Shown here: positions 1 to 8,784 of the stretch, piece by piece
Position numbering within the stretch: the first letter of the stretch is position 1
How the letters are laid out: the number at the start of each line of letters is the position of its first letter
Source of the DNA: Stomatobaculum longum
Lineage (GTDB): Bacteria > Bacillota > Clostridia > Lachnospirales > Lachnospiraceae
Length of the DNA stretch: 60,708 nt
Direction: 5' to 3'
NCBI GenBank assembly: GCA_905370385.1
Contig: CAJPKN010000001.1
Location: 1 to 60,708 of the forward strand
Position numbers and translations under genes: made by a program
The notes under the pieces: generated by a model
The model's database searches: none
What the model saw: only the letters and a program-made list of their open reading frames with translations
Told to the model about the DNA's origin: nothing

Positions 1-1029
1 TTCTTTGTCTCCGCCCTCACGCTTCCGGAAAACGGCAACGCCAACCGAACAGACAAGGCAGACTTTCAACCCGCGAATGCCGCGGAAGCGGCTCGAACAC
101 CCAAAGGCAGCGACGGAAACGCAGACGCGAACGCCGAAGCGGCAATCTCCGAAACCGAACCCTCCGCGCCGCACAGCTCCCTCGGCGAACTCGCCGCCGA
201 CTTCCCCTTTACGCCCTTCTCCCACATTGTCCGCGATGTTCTGCTCCGCTTTCCGCGTGAGCTGCTCGCGCGCCCGGAAAATCAGGGGGCTCTGCACTTT
301 CGCCGCGCCATCAGTGCCTATCTGCTCCGCTATCGCGGCATGCAGGCGGATCCCGCGCAAATTGTAATCGGTTCCGGCACCGAATATCTCTACGGACTGG
401 TTGCGCAGCTCCTGCCCCGCGCGGCGCTCTACGGCATCGAAGCGCAGTCCTATGAAAAGATACGCCTTGTCTACAGCGCCTACGCCCGCCCCTATGAACT
501 CCTGCCGCTCGATGCCTACGGGGTGAGTGCCGAGGGGCTCGCCGCCTCCCGCGCCTCCTTACTCCATGTGACACCCTACCAGAGCTACCCGAGCGGCGTG
601 ACCGCAACCGCCGCCAAGCGCTTTGAATACCTCCGCTGGGCCAAGGAGAGAGCTGCCTTTCTCGTGGAGGATGACTATGCCTCCGAGTTTTCGCTCCAAA
701 AAAAGCCGCTGGAAACCATCTATGCGATGGATTCCAACGACTCTGTGATTTATCTCAATACCTTTACCAAGACCCTCGCGCCGTCCATGCGCGTCGCCTA
801 TATGGTGCTCCCGAAGCGCCTCCTCGAAAGTTACCGCGAACGTCTCGGCTTCTATGCCTGCACCGTCCCCGCGCTCGACCAGTATGTGCTCGCCGAGTAC
901 ATAGACCGCGGCTACTTGGAACGGCGCCTGAACCAACTGCGTCGAAAACTCCGTCTCTCTATGCGGGATTCGAAAGCGCAAGCTCCAGAAGACGTCCCGC
1001 AGCCGCTGCGAAGCGAGTCAGGGAATTGA
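1..1029 (+). CDS. MocR/PdxR-type regulator, aminotransferase-like domain; 5' end outside window, 3' end truncated
   Basis: The frame is open from base 1 and encodes 342 visible residues, so the N-terminal winged-helix domain lies outside the window. Fold-type I aminotransferase features of MocR proteins are visible: the segment around QIVIGSGTEYLYGL, the PYQSYPSG stretch, the VEDDYASEF motif (PLP-contacting Asp) and NTFTKTLAPSMRVAY with the PLP lysine. MocR proteins normally continue about 80-90 residues beyond the EYIDRGYLERRLNQLRRK helix. Here only about 30 unrelated residues follow, read antisense through the end of the VWA gene, so the C-terminal small domain is missing. I infer a 3' truncation, probably inactivating. 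Family assignment is good; target genes are unknown. Confidence 0.75.
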   Translation, partial: FFVSALTLPENGNANRTDKADFQPANAAEAARTPKGSDGNADANAEAAISETEPSAPHSSLGELAADFPFTPFSHIVRDVLLRFPRELLARPENQGALHFRRAISAYLLRYRGMQADPAQIVIGSGTEYLYGLVAQLLPRAALYGIEAQSYEKIRLVYSAYARPYELLPLDAYGVSAEGLAASRASLLHVTPYQSYPSGVTATAAKRFEYLRWAKERAAFLVEDDYASEFSLQKKPLETIYAMDSNDSVIYLNTFTKTLAPSMRVAYMVLPKRLLESYRERLGFYACTVPALDQYVLAEYIDRGYLERRLNQLRRKLRLSMRDSKAQAPEDVPQPLRSESGN

Positions 1030-2689
1030 TCTTCACAAAATTTTGCCCGAAAACCCGCTGCACCGCGGGGAGCCCGGCATCGTCGCCGGTGTAAACGCAG
1101 AGTGTCGTAATTCCTTCGGCACTCACCGTGCGAACTTCCTTTGCGGCGTTCTCTATCGCCCCTTCGCCCGCGTAGGCCTGTTCCTGCCCTTGATAGAGAA
1201 ACTTCACCATATCGTTCGGCGTCACATCGCTCAGCACAATCAGAATTTTTCGCTCCGAGGGGTACTCTGCCATCAGTTCGCCGACTGCGCGGTAGGCGAG
1301 CCCGTCCCGGTTTGCGCCCGCCGTGAAATAGCGGAAAATCTCTTCGTTCTTCTCGTGCTCCTCGTAATCGCGGTAGCGCGTGAGCACTGTGTAGCCGCTC
1401 ATCGAGAGATAGCCCCAGACTCGCACCGGCAATTTCAATGCACTCAGGCTCTCGGCCAAAATATAGGCCTGGCGCGCAACCAACTCGGTTCTCTCCTCCT
1501 GCGAAGTGCTCGCATCGAGCAGGAGATCCACGCTCACCCGACTCTGATCCCCGGGGCGCTGCTTTTCGAAAATGCGCGCATCATTCAGACAAAGCGCGCG
1601 GTACAGTTTCCCGGGAAGCAGCCGCCCTGTGCGGCCGGGCACTTCCTCCGAGTCGCGGAGCTGCCGCAGCGCATTTTTAAGGCGCTCTCTGAGTTCCGCA
1701 ATCGCCGCGTGATCCCGCGCAATTTCACCCTCATGGGCGCGACGGGTCTTTTGCTCCCGCGCTTCCATCTCGCGGCGCATGCGCTTGGTAAAGCCTTTTA
1801 ATTTTTTGACTTCTTCGAGCGGCAGTCTGCCGTCCGTAAAATAAAGCCTGCTTCCCGCGTGGGCATCCTTACAGCAGCGGAGATTCAGTTCACTCTCCTT
1901 CGCCTCCGGATACAGGGGGGTGCCGAAATAGTCGCGAATATACTGTCTCAGCTGTTCCGCACTCTTCTCCAGATAGCGCTCGCCGAACTTTTTGGCACCT
2001 GTCTTTGCGCCCGCGCTCGGCACAAGTTCACCGAAGCCCATCACGAGGCGGCGCACATTCGGCTGTAGGGGCTCCTGCCGCTCTGCCGCGCTCCGCTTCC
2101 GAAACACAAACTTCGGCAGCGCGAAGCGACGGCGACGCTGTTCGGAAGCCGCCTTGCCCGGAAGATAGGTAAAGTAGCGGGCAAGGGTCTTGCCGACGCT
2201 TTCAATCCAAGCCTCGGTATCCAAGTCTCCGGAGACTTCCAGTTCCGCGAGGAGTTTCCGGTCCACGAGGTCCGGGAGGCCGCTGTCCTCACCGAGCATG
2301 CCCCGGTAATGCCCCTCGAGTATCCAGCCCTCGCGGCTCTCCGCGATACTCGGCATAAAGTTCTTCAACTTTTCCCGCGCATAAGCCTGTCGAAGTCCCT
2401 CGGCCGCCGGCCGCTCTGCCTTTAACTTTTCATAGCAGCTGTTCTCGAGCGCCAGCCAGAAGAGACTCTCATAGACGCCCTGATCCACGGTCTCGTGGAA
2501 GCTGTTGTAAAACTCCATCAAGCGATCCCAGTCGTAAAAACGGTGCGCCGCGCCGATGATGCTGTTCCAGTAGAGATCCGCCCGCCCGTGCTCGTCGTAC
2601 ATGCGAAATCCCGGGGAAATACTGTAGTCCCCGGCCGCATTCCAAATCAAATTGGCGGCGCGCCGCTTCTCAAATTCACTGAGTTTCAT
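959..2689 (-). CDS. VWA-domain protein (CobT/NorD-like), partner of MoxR ATPase
   Basis: 576 residues. The C-terminal third is a von Willebrand A domain with an intact metal-ion-dependent adhesion site: DASTS (DxSxS), a GANRDGLA segment and LSDVTPND. The N-terminal part is charged and of unknown fold, with a Glu/Arg-rich helical stretch around residues 300-345. The start ATG overlaps the stop of the upstream MoxR gene by 4 nt (ATGA), so the two are translationally coupled. VWA proteins paired with MoxR ATPases typically act in metal insertion or complex maturation; the client here is unknown. The last 71 bp overlap the truncated MocR gene convergently. Confidence 0.8.
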   Translation of the reverse strand: MKLSEFEKRRAANLIWNAAGDYSISPGFRMYDEHGRADLYWNSIIGAAHRFYDWDRLMEFYNSFHETVDQGVYESLFWLALENSCYEKLKAERPAAEGLRQAYAREKLKNFMPSIAESREGWILEGHYRGMLGEDSGLPDLVDRKLLAELEVSGDLDTEAWIESVGKTLARYFTYLPGKAASEQRRRRFALPKFVFRKRSAAERQEPLQPNVRRLVMGFGELVPSAGAKTGAKKFGERYLEKSAEQLRQYIRDYFGTPLYPEAKESELNLRCCKDAHAGSRLYFTDGRLPLEEVKKLKGFTKRMRREMEAREQKTRRAHEGEIARDHAAIAELRERLKNALRQLRDSEEVPGRTGRLLPGKLYRALCLNDARIFEKQRPGDQSRVSVDLLLDASTSQEERTELVARQAYILAESLSALKLPVRVWGYLSMSGYTVLTRYRDYEEHEKNEEIFRYFTAGANRDGLAYRAVGELMAEYPSERKILIVLSDVTPNDMVKFLYQGQEQAYAGEGAIENAAKEVRTVSAEGITTLCVYTGDDAGLPAVQRVFGQNFVKINSLTRFAAAAGRLLELALSNPA

Positions 2690-3609
2690 GCAAACACGCG
2701 CCCGGCTTCCAGGCTCTCCGGCAGGCGGGTCGCAACGAGGTCGCTGACCAGAGTCTGCTCGTAGCTGTCAAAGCACTTGTTCACGATGCCGAGGCGCAGG
2801 GCTCTCACCGGCGAGAGCCCGCGCTCCATCATACCGATGGCGGCAATCAGGCCGCGAAGATCCAGCGCGCGGCTCGTGATTTCGCCGCCCTCGCTCTTTT
2901 TCCGTATCTCATCGAAGAGCTCCGCAAACTGCGTCGCATATTCCGGGCGTAAGTTCGGATACTTGCCGCTCAGGAGGCGCTTCACGTCCGCGAGCGGAAT
3001 CACGGGCATCTGAATCACGAGGAAACGGGAGGCGAGCGCCTCGTTTAATTCGCGCGTTCCCGCGTAGCCGTAGTTCATTGTGCCGATGAAGCGGGTCGCC
3101 TCGTGGAGGCACACACGCTCATAGCCCGGGATATCGATGACGCGACGAAAGTCGAGGGCAGCGTGCAGTACCGCGAGGCTCTCGTTCTTCGCCATATTGA
3201 TTTCATCCAAGATGCCGAAACCGCCGCACTCTGCCGCGCGGAGCACCGGTCCCTTCCTGAGCTGTACCGCACCGTCCCGAAAGGTATCCGTACCGATTAA
3301 GCTCGCGGCATCCGCATTCACATAGAGGGAAATGTCCCAGAGCGGACGCCCGAAGGCCGCCGCGAGTCCCTCCGCGAGCACATTCTTACCGCTCGCCTTG
3401 CCGCCCGAGAGGAGCAAATGTTCCCCGGCGAGCAAAGCGCCGATTGCCTCTTCCCAGACCTCTCTTCCGTAGTAGGGGTAAAGCGGCTCCGGCACGCGGA
3501 CCGCCTCCGCTTCATCCAAGTGATAATAGCTTCGAAACGCGCGCAGTTCCTCAATCAGACGCTCGGAAATTCCCTCGGCGCGCAAAAATTCCAGACTGTT
3601 TTCTTTCAT
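2686..3609 (-). CDS. MoxR-family AAA+ ATPase
   Basis: 307 residues. Walker A is GGKASGKN near residue 70, Walker B is GFGILDEINMAK, and sensor 1 is RFIGTMNYGY, in the spacing of MoxR/RavA-type AAA+ proteins. The gene is first of a two-gene unit with the VWA protein (ATGA overlap), the usual MoxR-VWA chaperone pairing. A ribosome-binding site (AAAGGAAGAGA) precedes the ATG. The rho-independent terminator of cstA lies immediately upstream, so this pair must have its own promoter, which I could not place with confidence. Confidence 0.85.
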   Translation of the reverse strand: MKENSLEFLRAEGISERLIEELRAFRSYYHLDEAEAVRVPEPLYPYYGREVWEEAIGALLAGEHLLLSGGKASGKNVLAEGLAAAFGRPLWDISLYVNADAASLIGTDTFRDGAVQLRKGPVLRAAECGGFGILDEINMAKNESLAVLHAALDFRRVIDIPGYERVCLHEATRFIGTMNYGYAGTRELNEALASRFLVIQMPVIPLADVKRLLSGKYPNLRPEYATQFAELFDEIRKKSEGGEITSRALDLRGLIAAIGMMERGLSPVRALRLGIVNKCFDSYEQTLVSDLVATRLPESLEAGRVFA

Positions 3610-3629
3610 CTCTCTTCCTTTCAGGTTCT

Positions 3630-3661
3630 AAAAAAGAGGTTCGGTCAGCGCCGAACCTCTT
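3630..3661 (-). terminator. Rho-independent terminator of cstA
   Basis: An 11-bp perfect stem (AAGAGGTTCGG paired with CCGAACCTCTT, 6-nt loop) is followed on the minus strand by a run of six T. It begins 5 nt after the cstA stop codon. Confidence 0.92.
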
Positions 3662-3666
3662 TTCTG

Positions 3667-5217
3667 TCACAGGGTATTTGCCGGTCTTCTGCCGCGCACA
3701 AACACGGAGACGGCATAGAGTACCGCAAGCGCCACACCGCCGGCATACGCCGCATTCCACGGAAGGTTGAAACCGATCTTCGCATTCAGAATGTAGCTGC
3801 CGCAGACTATGGTGTAGAAAATGCCCGGAATGAGCGGCATCCAGACAAAGGCGCCCTTCTTCTCGATCAGGAGATAAATGGCCGCCGCCGCCAGCGCAAA
3901 GAGTGCCATCGCCTGGTTCGACCAAGCGAAGTATCTCCAGAGCAGGTTAAAGCCGTTCGTGTCGACCTTTGCCCAGACCAGAATGCCGAAGACCAGCACA
4001 AAGATCGGAGTTGCGAGCATCAGACGTCGCGCGTTGTTGTCCTGCTTGATGTGGAAGGTATCCGCAATCGTGAGGCGCAGCGCGCGGAGCGCTGTATCAC
4101 CGGAGGTGACCGGAAGCACAATGACACCGATGAGCGCAATCGCACCGCCGACCGGGCCCAGAGCCTTACGACAGAGTACACCGACCACCGAGGTCGCGGA
4201 AATTGCCTTGAGACCGCCGTCGGCCGCCTGCTGGAAGTAGCGCAGCACACCGTTCTCGAACTGCATCGTGATACCGCCCTTTGCGGCACCCATCTGGATC
4301 AGCGCCATGGTTCCCGCTGCCCATACCATTGCGATGAAGCCCTCGACAATCATCATGTTGTAGAAGGTCATCTTGCCTTCGCGCTCGCTCTTCATGGTGC
4401 GCGCAATCAGCGCGGTCTGCGTCGAGTGGAAGCCCGAGAGGATACCGCAGGCAACCGTCACGAAGAAAATCGGCATGAAGTGGCCGAAAGACTTCATATC
4501 GCCCAAGCCGAAGAAGTAGTCGCCGTACGCAAACGCACCTGTGTTCCAGCTGTCCCAAACGTTCACAAGCGGATAATGGTTTCCGACCATTACAAAGAAG
4601 ACACCGACCGCAGAGAAGACCAGCACCGCACCGAAGATCGGGTACACCTTGCCGATGATCTTATCAATCGGGAAGACCGTCGCAATGTAGTAATACACGA
4701 AGATGATGCCGTAGATAATCCAGGTCGTCGGATCTTTCGCACCGCCCGAGAAGCCGAAAACCTGCGTCGCGGCGATGTCACCCGGCGTGTAGATGAACAC
4801 AGCACCGACCAGCAGCAGGAGCACCGAGACAAAGACGTCATAAACCCAGAACACCTTGCTGTTCGTGTACTTCTTGATCATATCCGGCATCTGGATGCCG
4901 CCGTCTCTCGTGCAGATCATGCCCGCGAAGTAGTCGTGCATCGCGCCGCCGATCACATTGCCGATCGGAATGGTGAGCAGAGCAATCGGCCCGAAGAGTA
5001 TGCCCTGAATCGGCCCGAGTATGGGACCGGTACCCGCAATGTTCAAAAGGTTAATCAACGCATTCTTCCAAGTCGGCATCGGAACAAAGTCCACACCGTC
5101 CTGCTTTGCATACGCAGGGGTCTCGCGGTTATCCGGGCCGAAGACGCGCTCACAGAGGGCGCCGTACAAAAATCCGCCGCAGATCAGAATCGCGAGGCCA
5201 ATCATAAATGTTGCCAT
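3667..5217 (-). CDS. cstA: CstA-family peptide/pyruvate transporter
   Basis: 516-residue polytopic membrane protein. The N-terminal half carries hallmark CstA sequence: DGVDFVPMPTWKNALINL, then the glycine-rich NIAGTGPILGPIQGILFGP and a MHDYFAGMICTRDGG loop. At about 516 residues it is the short clostridial form rather than the ~700-residue E. coli CstA. The family imports peptides or pyruvate, probably H+-coupled; the substrate cannot be decided here. Its place beside the histidine-utilisation genes suggests amino-acid or peptide supply (inference). It has its own sigma-A-type promoter overlapping a palindromic operator and ends in a strong terminator, so it is a single-gene transcript. Confidence 0.9.
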   Translation of the reverse strand: MATFMIGLAILICGGFLYGALCERVFGPDNRETPAYAKQDGVDFVPMPTWKNALINLLNIAGTGPILGPIQGILFGPIALLTIPIGNVIGGAMHDYFAGMICTRDGGIQMPDMIKKYTNSKVFWVYDVFVSVLLLLVGAVFIYTPGDIAATQVFGFSGGAKDPTTWIIYGIIFVYYYIATVFPIDKIIGKVYPIFGAVLVFSAVGVFFVMVGNHYPLVNVWDSWNTGAFAYGDYFFGLGDMKSFGHFMPIFFVTVACGILSGFHSTQTALIARTMKSEREGKMTFYNMMIVEGFIAMVWAAGTMALIQMGAAKGGITMQFENGVLRYFQQAADGGLKAISATSVVGVLCRKALGPVGGAIALIGVIVLPVTSGDTALRALRLTIADTFHIKQDNNARRLMLATPIFVLVFGILVWAKVDTNGFNLLWRYFAWSNQAMALFALAAAAIYLLIEKKGAFVWMPLIPGIFYTIVCGSYILNAKIGFNLPWNAAYAGGVALAVLYAVSVFVRGRRPANTL

Positions 5218-5246
5218 AACTGTACCTCTCTTTCCACTTACCTTTC

Positions 5247-5309
5247 ATCCCCGCCGGGCGGGGATTGACAAACATTTGTCAGATTAGTACAGTCACGCCT
5301 TTTTTTCAA
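5247..5309 (-). promoter_or_regulatory. cstA promoter with palindromic operator
   Basis: On the minus strand, TTGAAA (5309-5304), 17 nt, then TAATCT (5286-5281) forms a good sigma-A promoter. A perfect 7+2+7 inverted repeat TGACAAA-N2-TTTGTCA at 5266-5281 covers the expected start site, a classic repressor position. A second GC-rich inverted repeat (ATCCCCGC...GCGGGGAT, 5247-5265) lies in the untranslated leader before the ribosome-binding site. The regulator is unknown. Confidence 0.7.
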
Positions 5310-5396
5310 TCGCTGTTTATAAATTCTTTCGATTTTTTACTTATGTATTTCACAAAGTTAGCGTTATTAAATCCTTGCTTTTCTTTTGTTTTCGCT

Positions 5397-5891
5397 TCAA
5401 AGCTCGTGAATCCGGGAGGGATCGAAACGATCTTCCGCAGTCTTTTCTTCCGCAGGATAGCCGAGCGGTAAAATCGAAAATACGTATTTTCCCGCCGGAA
5501 TTCCGAGTATTTGATTCGTAAAGTTCACGCGTTCTTCATAGGGATAAACACCGATCCACACCGTTCCGAGTCCCTCCGAAACCGCACCGAGCCAAAGATT
5601 CTCCGTGCAGGCCGCCATATCGGTCGCCGCCACCTCGGCAAAGCGCTTGCCCTCGGGGTCGCATACCGTGACGATTGCGAGCGGTGCCGCAGCAATCGAC
5701 CCGGCATAGCGACTCAGCTTGGACAGAGCTTCCAGTTTCTCGCGATCTCTCACAATGTAAAATTCCCAGGGACGCTGATTCCCCGCAGAAGGCGCCGCCA
5801 TACCGGCGCGGAGGACCGCCTCCAATTTTTCAGCTTCCACTTCTCGCGCCGCAAATTTTCTCACGCTTCGTCTCTCAAAGATTTCTTTCAT
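5397..5891 (-). CDS. Nitroreductase-family flavoprotein
   Basis: 164 residues. It starts at the ATG giving MKEIFERRSVRKFAAREV, preceded by AAAAGAAAGGG; an in-frame upstream extension reads through hutD on another frame and looks non-coding. RRSVRKF and APSAGNQRPWEF are the FMN-binding motifs of the nitroreductase superfamily, and GLGTVWIGVYP and LGYPAE complete the fold. It probably reduces nitro or quinone substrates with NAD(P)H. It follows hutD by 34 nt on the same strand and may be co-transcribed. No link to histidine breakdown is evident. Confidence 0.85.
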   Translation of the reverse strand: MKEIFERRSVRKFAAREVEAEKLEAVLRAGMAAPSAGNQRPWEFYIVRDREKLEALSKLSRYAGSIAAAPLAIVTVCDPEGKRFAEVAATDMAACTENLWLGAVSEGLGTVWIGVYPYEERVNFTNQILGIPAGKYVFSILPLGYPAEEKTAEDRFDPSRIHEL

Positions 5892-5925
5892 TGCTTTTGT
5901 TCCCTTTCTTTTGTTTCTGTTCCGA

Positions 5926-6558
5926 TTACACGCAACACCGCCGCATCCAGGCAAACGCGAGCACCGTGTTTTCCGCAATTGCGCTAACCTCCGCGTCCGT
6001 AAACGGAAGTAAGCCCGTTTCTTTCGCCTCCGCAGAGAGCAAGAGATAGGACCCGACTTCACAGACACTTTCCTTCCCCGCCTGTCGAAGCGCGGCAGCC
6101 CCCGAATAGCAGTAAATCAAAAGGCTCTCCGCTTGTTCCGCTTCCTTCGGGAAGAGTGCGGAGAGTCGCAGCGCATCGCCCGCGCGGAGCACTGCCGTTG
6201 CCATGCCGCCCTCTGCCTCTCCCTTTCGCAGCATCAAATTAAAATCCGTGACCTCGCCGCGGGACTTGGTCTCTGCCCCGCCGTCAAATTCGAGCACTTC
6301 GAGTGCCCCGAGCGTCCAAAACGGTCCGCCGTCTTGCGAGAGCTTGAGCGCCCCGCTGAGCGGCGTCAGATAGCGCCGATAATCCGGCAGCGGCGTGAAA
6401 TCACTCTCGGGAAGCTCCACGGTCGCCGAACTCACACGCCAGAGAAAATCTCGCCCGGCATAGCTTGCGCCCTCCGGGAAGAGCAAAAACTCTCTGGTCT
6501 CCCCCCCGCTCCAGCGGCTCACGCGATAATCCTTTGCGCTTCTCTTCCTCACGTTCAT
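5926..6558 (-). CDS. hutD: HutD-family protein (histidine utilisation accessory)
   Basis: 210 residues, cupin-like. The N-terminal RWSGGETREFLLFPEG and FLWRVSSATVE match the conserved N-terminus of HutD/Ves proteins (WxGGxTRE, FxWRxSxAxV), and GEVTDFNLMLRKGE matches the conserved DLNVM-RRG strand. HutD proteins are found in histidine-utilisation loci and are thought to limit hut pathway flux, possibly by binding urocanate or formylated intermediates; the molecular role is unsettled. Its neighbourhood (hutH about 2 kb upstream on the same strand) supports the call. The ribosome-binding site GGAGGAGA precedes the start. Confidence 0.8.
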   Translation of the reverse strand: MNVRKRSAKDYRVSRWSGGETREFLLFPEGASYAGRDFLWRVSSATVELPESDFTPLPDYRRYLTPLSGALKLSQDGGPFWTLGALEVLEFDGGAETKSRGEVTDFNLMLRKGEAEGGMATAVLRAGDALRLSALFPKEAEQAESLLIYCYSGAAALRQAGKESVCEVGSYLLLSAEAKETGLLPFTDAEVSAIAENTVLAFAWMRRCCV

Positions 6559-6675
6559 CTCTTATCTCCTCCGTTCGACCGAAAAGATGTCTAAAATCGG
6601 TTCTTCGGTACGCTCTATCCTGCATGCCGAAGCTTTTTCTCTCTGTACGCATTGTAGTCCTTCGCAAGACGGAAG

Positions 6676-6705
6676 AAAAGAGCGCCCGGCACAGCGAGCG
6701 CTCTT
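6676..6705 (-). terminator. Probable terminator between a small membrane protein gene and hutD
   Basis: An inverted repeat AAGAGCGC...GCGCTCTT (6678-6685 / 6698-6705) is followed on the minus strand by TTTT. The T-run is short, so termination may be partial. A TACAAT -10-like box for hutD lies just downstream near 6640. Confidence 0.55.
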
Positions 6706-6711
6706 CCCTCT

Positions 6712-7155
6712 TTACTTTTTTTCCACGCGTTCTATGCGTATCGCGGAATTCTGTTTGCGGGCAAGCAAGAGGATTTTTTCGGCGTCCTCCTTATCAAAGA
6801 AGAGCCGCTTTGTCTTGTCGCCGCGCCGAAAATATAGGGCTTCGAGTGTGGGATGCCCCCTGTCCTCGAGCAGCACGGTGTCTATCTCATTCCAGGGATA
6901 GCACTCGTAGTGCGTTGTGATGCGCATTTGGTAGAACTGCTCGATTCCTTCTTCGCTCACAACCACATGCTTCTCCATGAGGAGAGCCAGGATATAGAGT
7001 GCGCCGAAGAGCAGGGCAATGCGGAAACGGGTCAGGATACCCGCCGCAAGTAAGAGTGCCGCAAAGCAATACCCTCCGTAAGTGACCCAGCGCTTTCGGG
7101 GCCGCAACTCCCGCGCCGTATAGACGACGCCTCCCTCATTCTCCCATGGAAGCAT
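6712..7155 (-). CDS. Small membrane protein with PH-like C-terminal region, unknown function
   Basis: 147 residues. Two predicted membrane helices lie at roughly residues 25-60 (YGGYCFAALLLAAGILTRF and IALLFGALYILALLM). A soluble tail follows with alternating beta strands (VVVSEEGIEQFY, YPWNEIDTVLLED, ALYFRRGDKTKRLFF) like bacterial PH/YcxB-type domains. A good ribosome-binding site (GAAAGGAA) precedes the ATG. It lies 47 nt downstream of the NhaC-family gene and is probably the last gene of the hutH transcript. I do not recognise a specific family; no function is assigned. Confidence 0.65.
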   Translation of the reverse strand: MLPWENEGGVVYTARELRPRKRWVTYGGYCFAALLLAAGILTRFRIALLFGALYILALLMEKHVVVSEEGIEQFYQMRITTHYECYPWNEIDTVLLEDRGHPTLEALYFRRGDKTKRLFFDKEDAEKILLLARKQNSAIRIERVEKK

Positions 7156-7202
7156 GTGAATTCCTTTCTCTTGTTCCGAAGCTCTTTCAAAGCCCGAACT
7201 GC

Positions 7203-8741
7203 TTACTTGCCGACCTTCGGTGCCTTGCCCTCCGCGCGCAGTCTCTCGAGGTTCTTCAGTGCGACCTCACGCGCCTCTTCCGGTGCGCCCGCCGGCTTAT
7301 GCATGGTAGTCTTGCCGAAGATATTGGTGTATGCACCGTCCGCCCAGAAGACATTGCGTCCCAGGAAGGCCGTGATTGCCGCATAAATCGGGTTCAACAG
7401 GTTGACAAACGCAAACGGGAAGTATGCGAAGGGGTGCACACCGAGCACGCCCATCTGATACGCGCCGCAACCCGTCCACGGGAACATAACCGCCCAAAGG
7501 GTTCCGCAGTCCTCAAGGGTTCTGGAAAGCATGTTGCGCGCAAGTCCCATCTCGTCGTACTTGTCGCTGTAGAGCGGTGCCGGAACACCGATGCCGAGGA
7601 ACTGGTCGCACATGGTCGCATCGCAGAAGAGCGAGGTGAGCAGGGTTGCAAGCACCAGCTGACCGACCGAGTGAAGCTTATTCTTTAAGCCGCCGAACAG
7701 AGCGTCCACGCAACCGCAGCGCTCCAGCGCGCCGCCGTAGGCGACCGCGAGGAGTATCAGGTTGATGGTCCACATCTGGTGGTCCATACCGCCGCGGTTC
7801 AAGAGCTTATCCGCGATTTCGTTTCCGGTCTCCACCGTGATGCCGTAGTGCAGGGTGTTGAAGATGTCGCCGATGTTGGTCATGCCCTGGAAGACAGCCG
7901 CAAAGAGCACGCCGCAGAGCACCGAAATCGCAATGCCCACCAGACCCGGGAGCTTCATCACGCAGGCTGCAATGACCACGATGATCGGAAGCAGCAGCAG
8001 CGGATTGATGTGGAACTTCGACGCGAGTGCGGTCTGCAATCCCGCCGCCACCTGCGGATCGTAGCCCGCGGTGTTGATGTTCATACCGAGTATTGTATAG
8101 AGAATCAACGCAATCACAAAGGTCGGTGCCGTCGTGGAGACCATAGCCGTCACGTGGTCAAAGAGACCCGTGCCGGAAACCGCCGCCGCGAGGTTGGTGG
8201 TGTCCGAGAGCGGCGAGAACTTATCGCCGAGGTATGCGCCGGAGATAATCATGCCGGCGGTGATTGCGGGGTTGATGCCGAGACCTGCACCGATGCCGAG
8301 AAAGGCAATGCCGATGGTCGCCGTCGCAGTCCAGGAAGAACCGCAGGCAAGGCCGACAATCGCGCACATGATGCAGCCGACCGGCAGGAAGAGCCGCGGG
8401 GTCAGAAGATCCAAACCGTAGTAAATGACAGCCGGGATGGTGCCCGACATGATGAAGGATGCAACCAGAATGCCGACGGTGCAGAGAATCAGAATCGCCT
8501 CCATCGTCGCATTCAGACGATCCAGCATACCCGCGAGCATGTCCGAGAAACTGTGCCCGCAGAGGCCGCCGATGATGCAGGCAACACAGATGGATACGAC
8601 CAAGGGCATATGCGCATCCGTGTAGCCCGTCTTTCCGACAAACCCGAGCAACATAAGCCCCATCATGACGACAATGGGAATGAGCGCCTCTATGAAATTG
8701 GGCAGTCGTACCTTCTTGGTGCCTGTCTTATTCGCTTCCAT
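7203..8741 (-). CDS. NhaC-family Na+/H+ antiporter-like transporter, candidate histidine carrier
   Basis: 512 residues, 11-13 hydrophobic segments. The SGAYLGDKFSPLSDTTNLAA segment is the signature of the NhaC/YuiF group. The gene is 43 nt downstream of hutH with no terminator between, so it is co-transcribed with the histidine ammonia-lyase. Some members of this superfamily (YuiF type) were predicted as histidine transporters from T-box regulon analysis, so transport of histidine or urocanate, possibly Na+- or H+-coupled, is a reasonable inference; simple Na+/H+ antiport is the alternative. Confidence 0.8.
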   Translation of the reverse strand: MEANKTGTKKVRLPNFIEALIPIVVMMGLMLLGFVGKTGYTDAHMPLVVSICVACIIGGLCGHSFSDMLAGMLDRLNATMEAILILCTVGILVASFIMSGTIPAVIYYGLDLLTPRLFLPVGCIMCAIVGLACGSSWTATATIGIAFLGIGAGLGINPAITAGMIISGAYLGDKFSPLSDTTNLAAAVSGTGLFDHVTAMVSTTAPTFVIALILYTILGMNINTAGYDPQVAAGLQTALASKFHINPLLLLPIIVVIAACVMKLPGLVGIAISVLCGVLFAAVFQGMTNIGDIFNTLHYGITVETGNEIADKLLNRGGMDHQMWTINLILLAVAYGGALERCGCVDALFGGLKNKLHSVGQLVLATLLTSLFCDATMCDQFLGIGVPAPLYSDKYDEMGLARNMLSRTLEDCGTLWAVMFPWTGCGAYQMGVLGVHPFAYFPFAFVNLLNPIYAAITAFLGRNVFWADGAYTNIFGKTTMHKPAGAPEEAREVALKNLERLRAEGKAPKVGK

Positions 8742-8784
8742 ACTCTCCTCTTTTTCCGCGCAAGACTCACGCTGTATTTAGTTT

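Noticed and set aside
3418..5268. 616-codon open frame on the plus strand opposite cstA
   Set aside because: No ribosome-binding site; the translation is rich in Arg/His/Asp/Asn as expected for the antisense of a GC-rich membrane protein gene. cstA on the minus strand has clear family motifs, promoter and terminator.
6579..6594. TTAGACATCTTTTCGG upstream of hutD as a third hut operator
   Set aside because: Resembles the hutU motif but lies next to the ribosome-binding site with no -10 box at the conserved distance; kept only as a weak resemblance.
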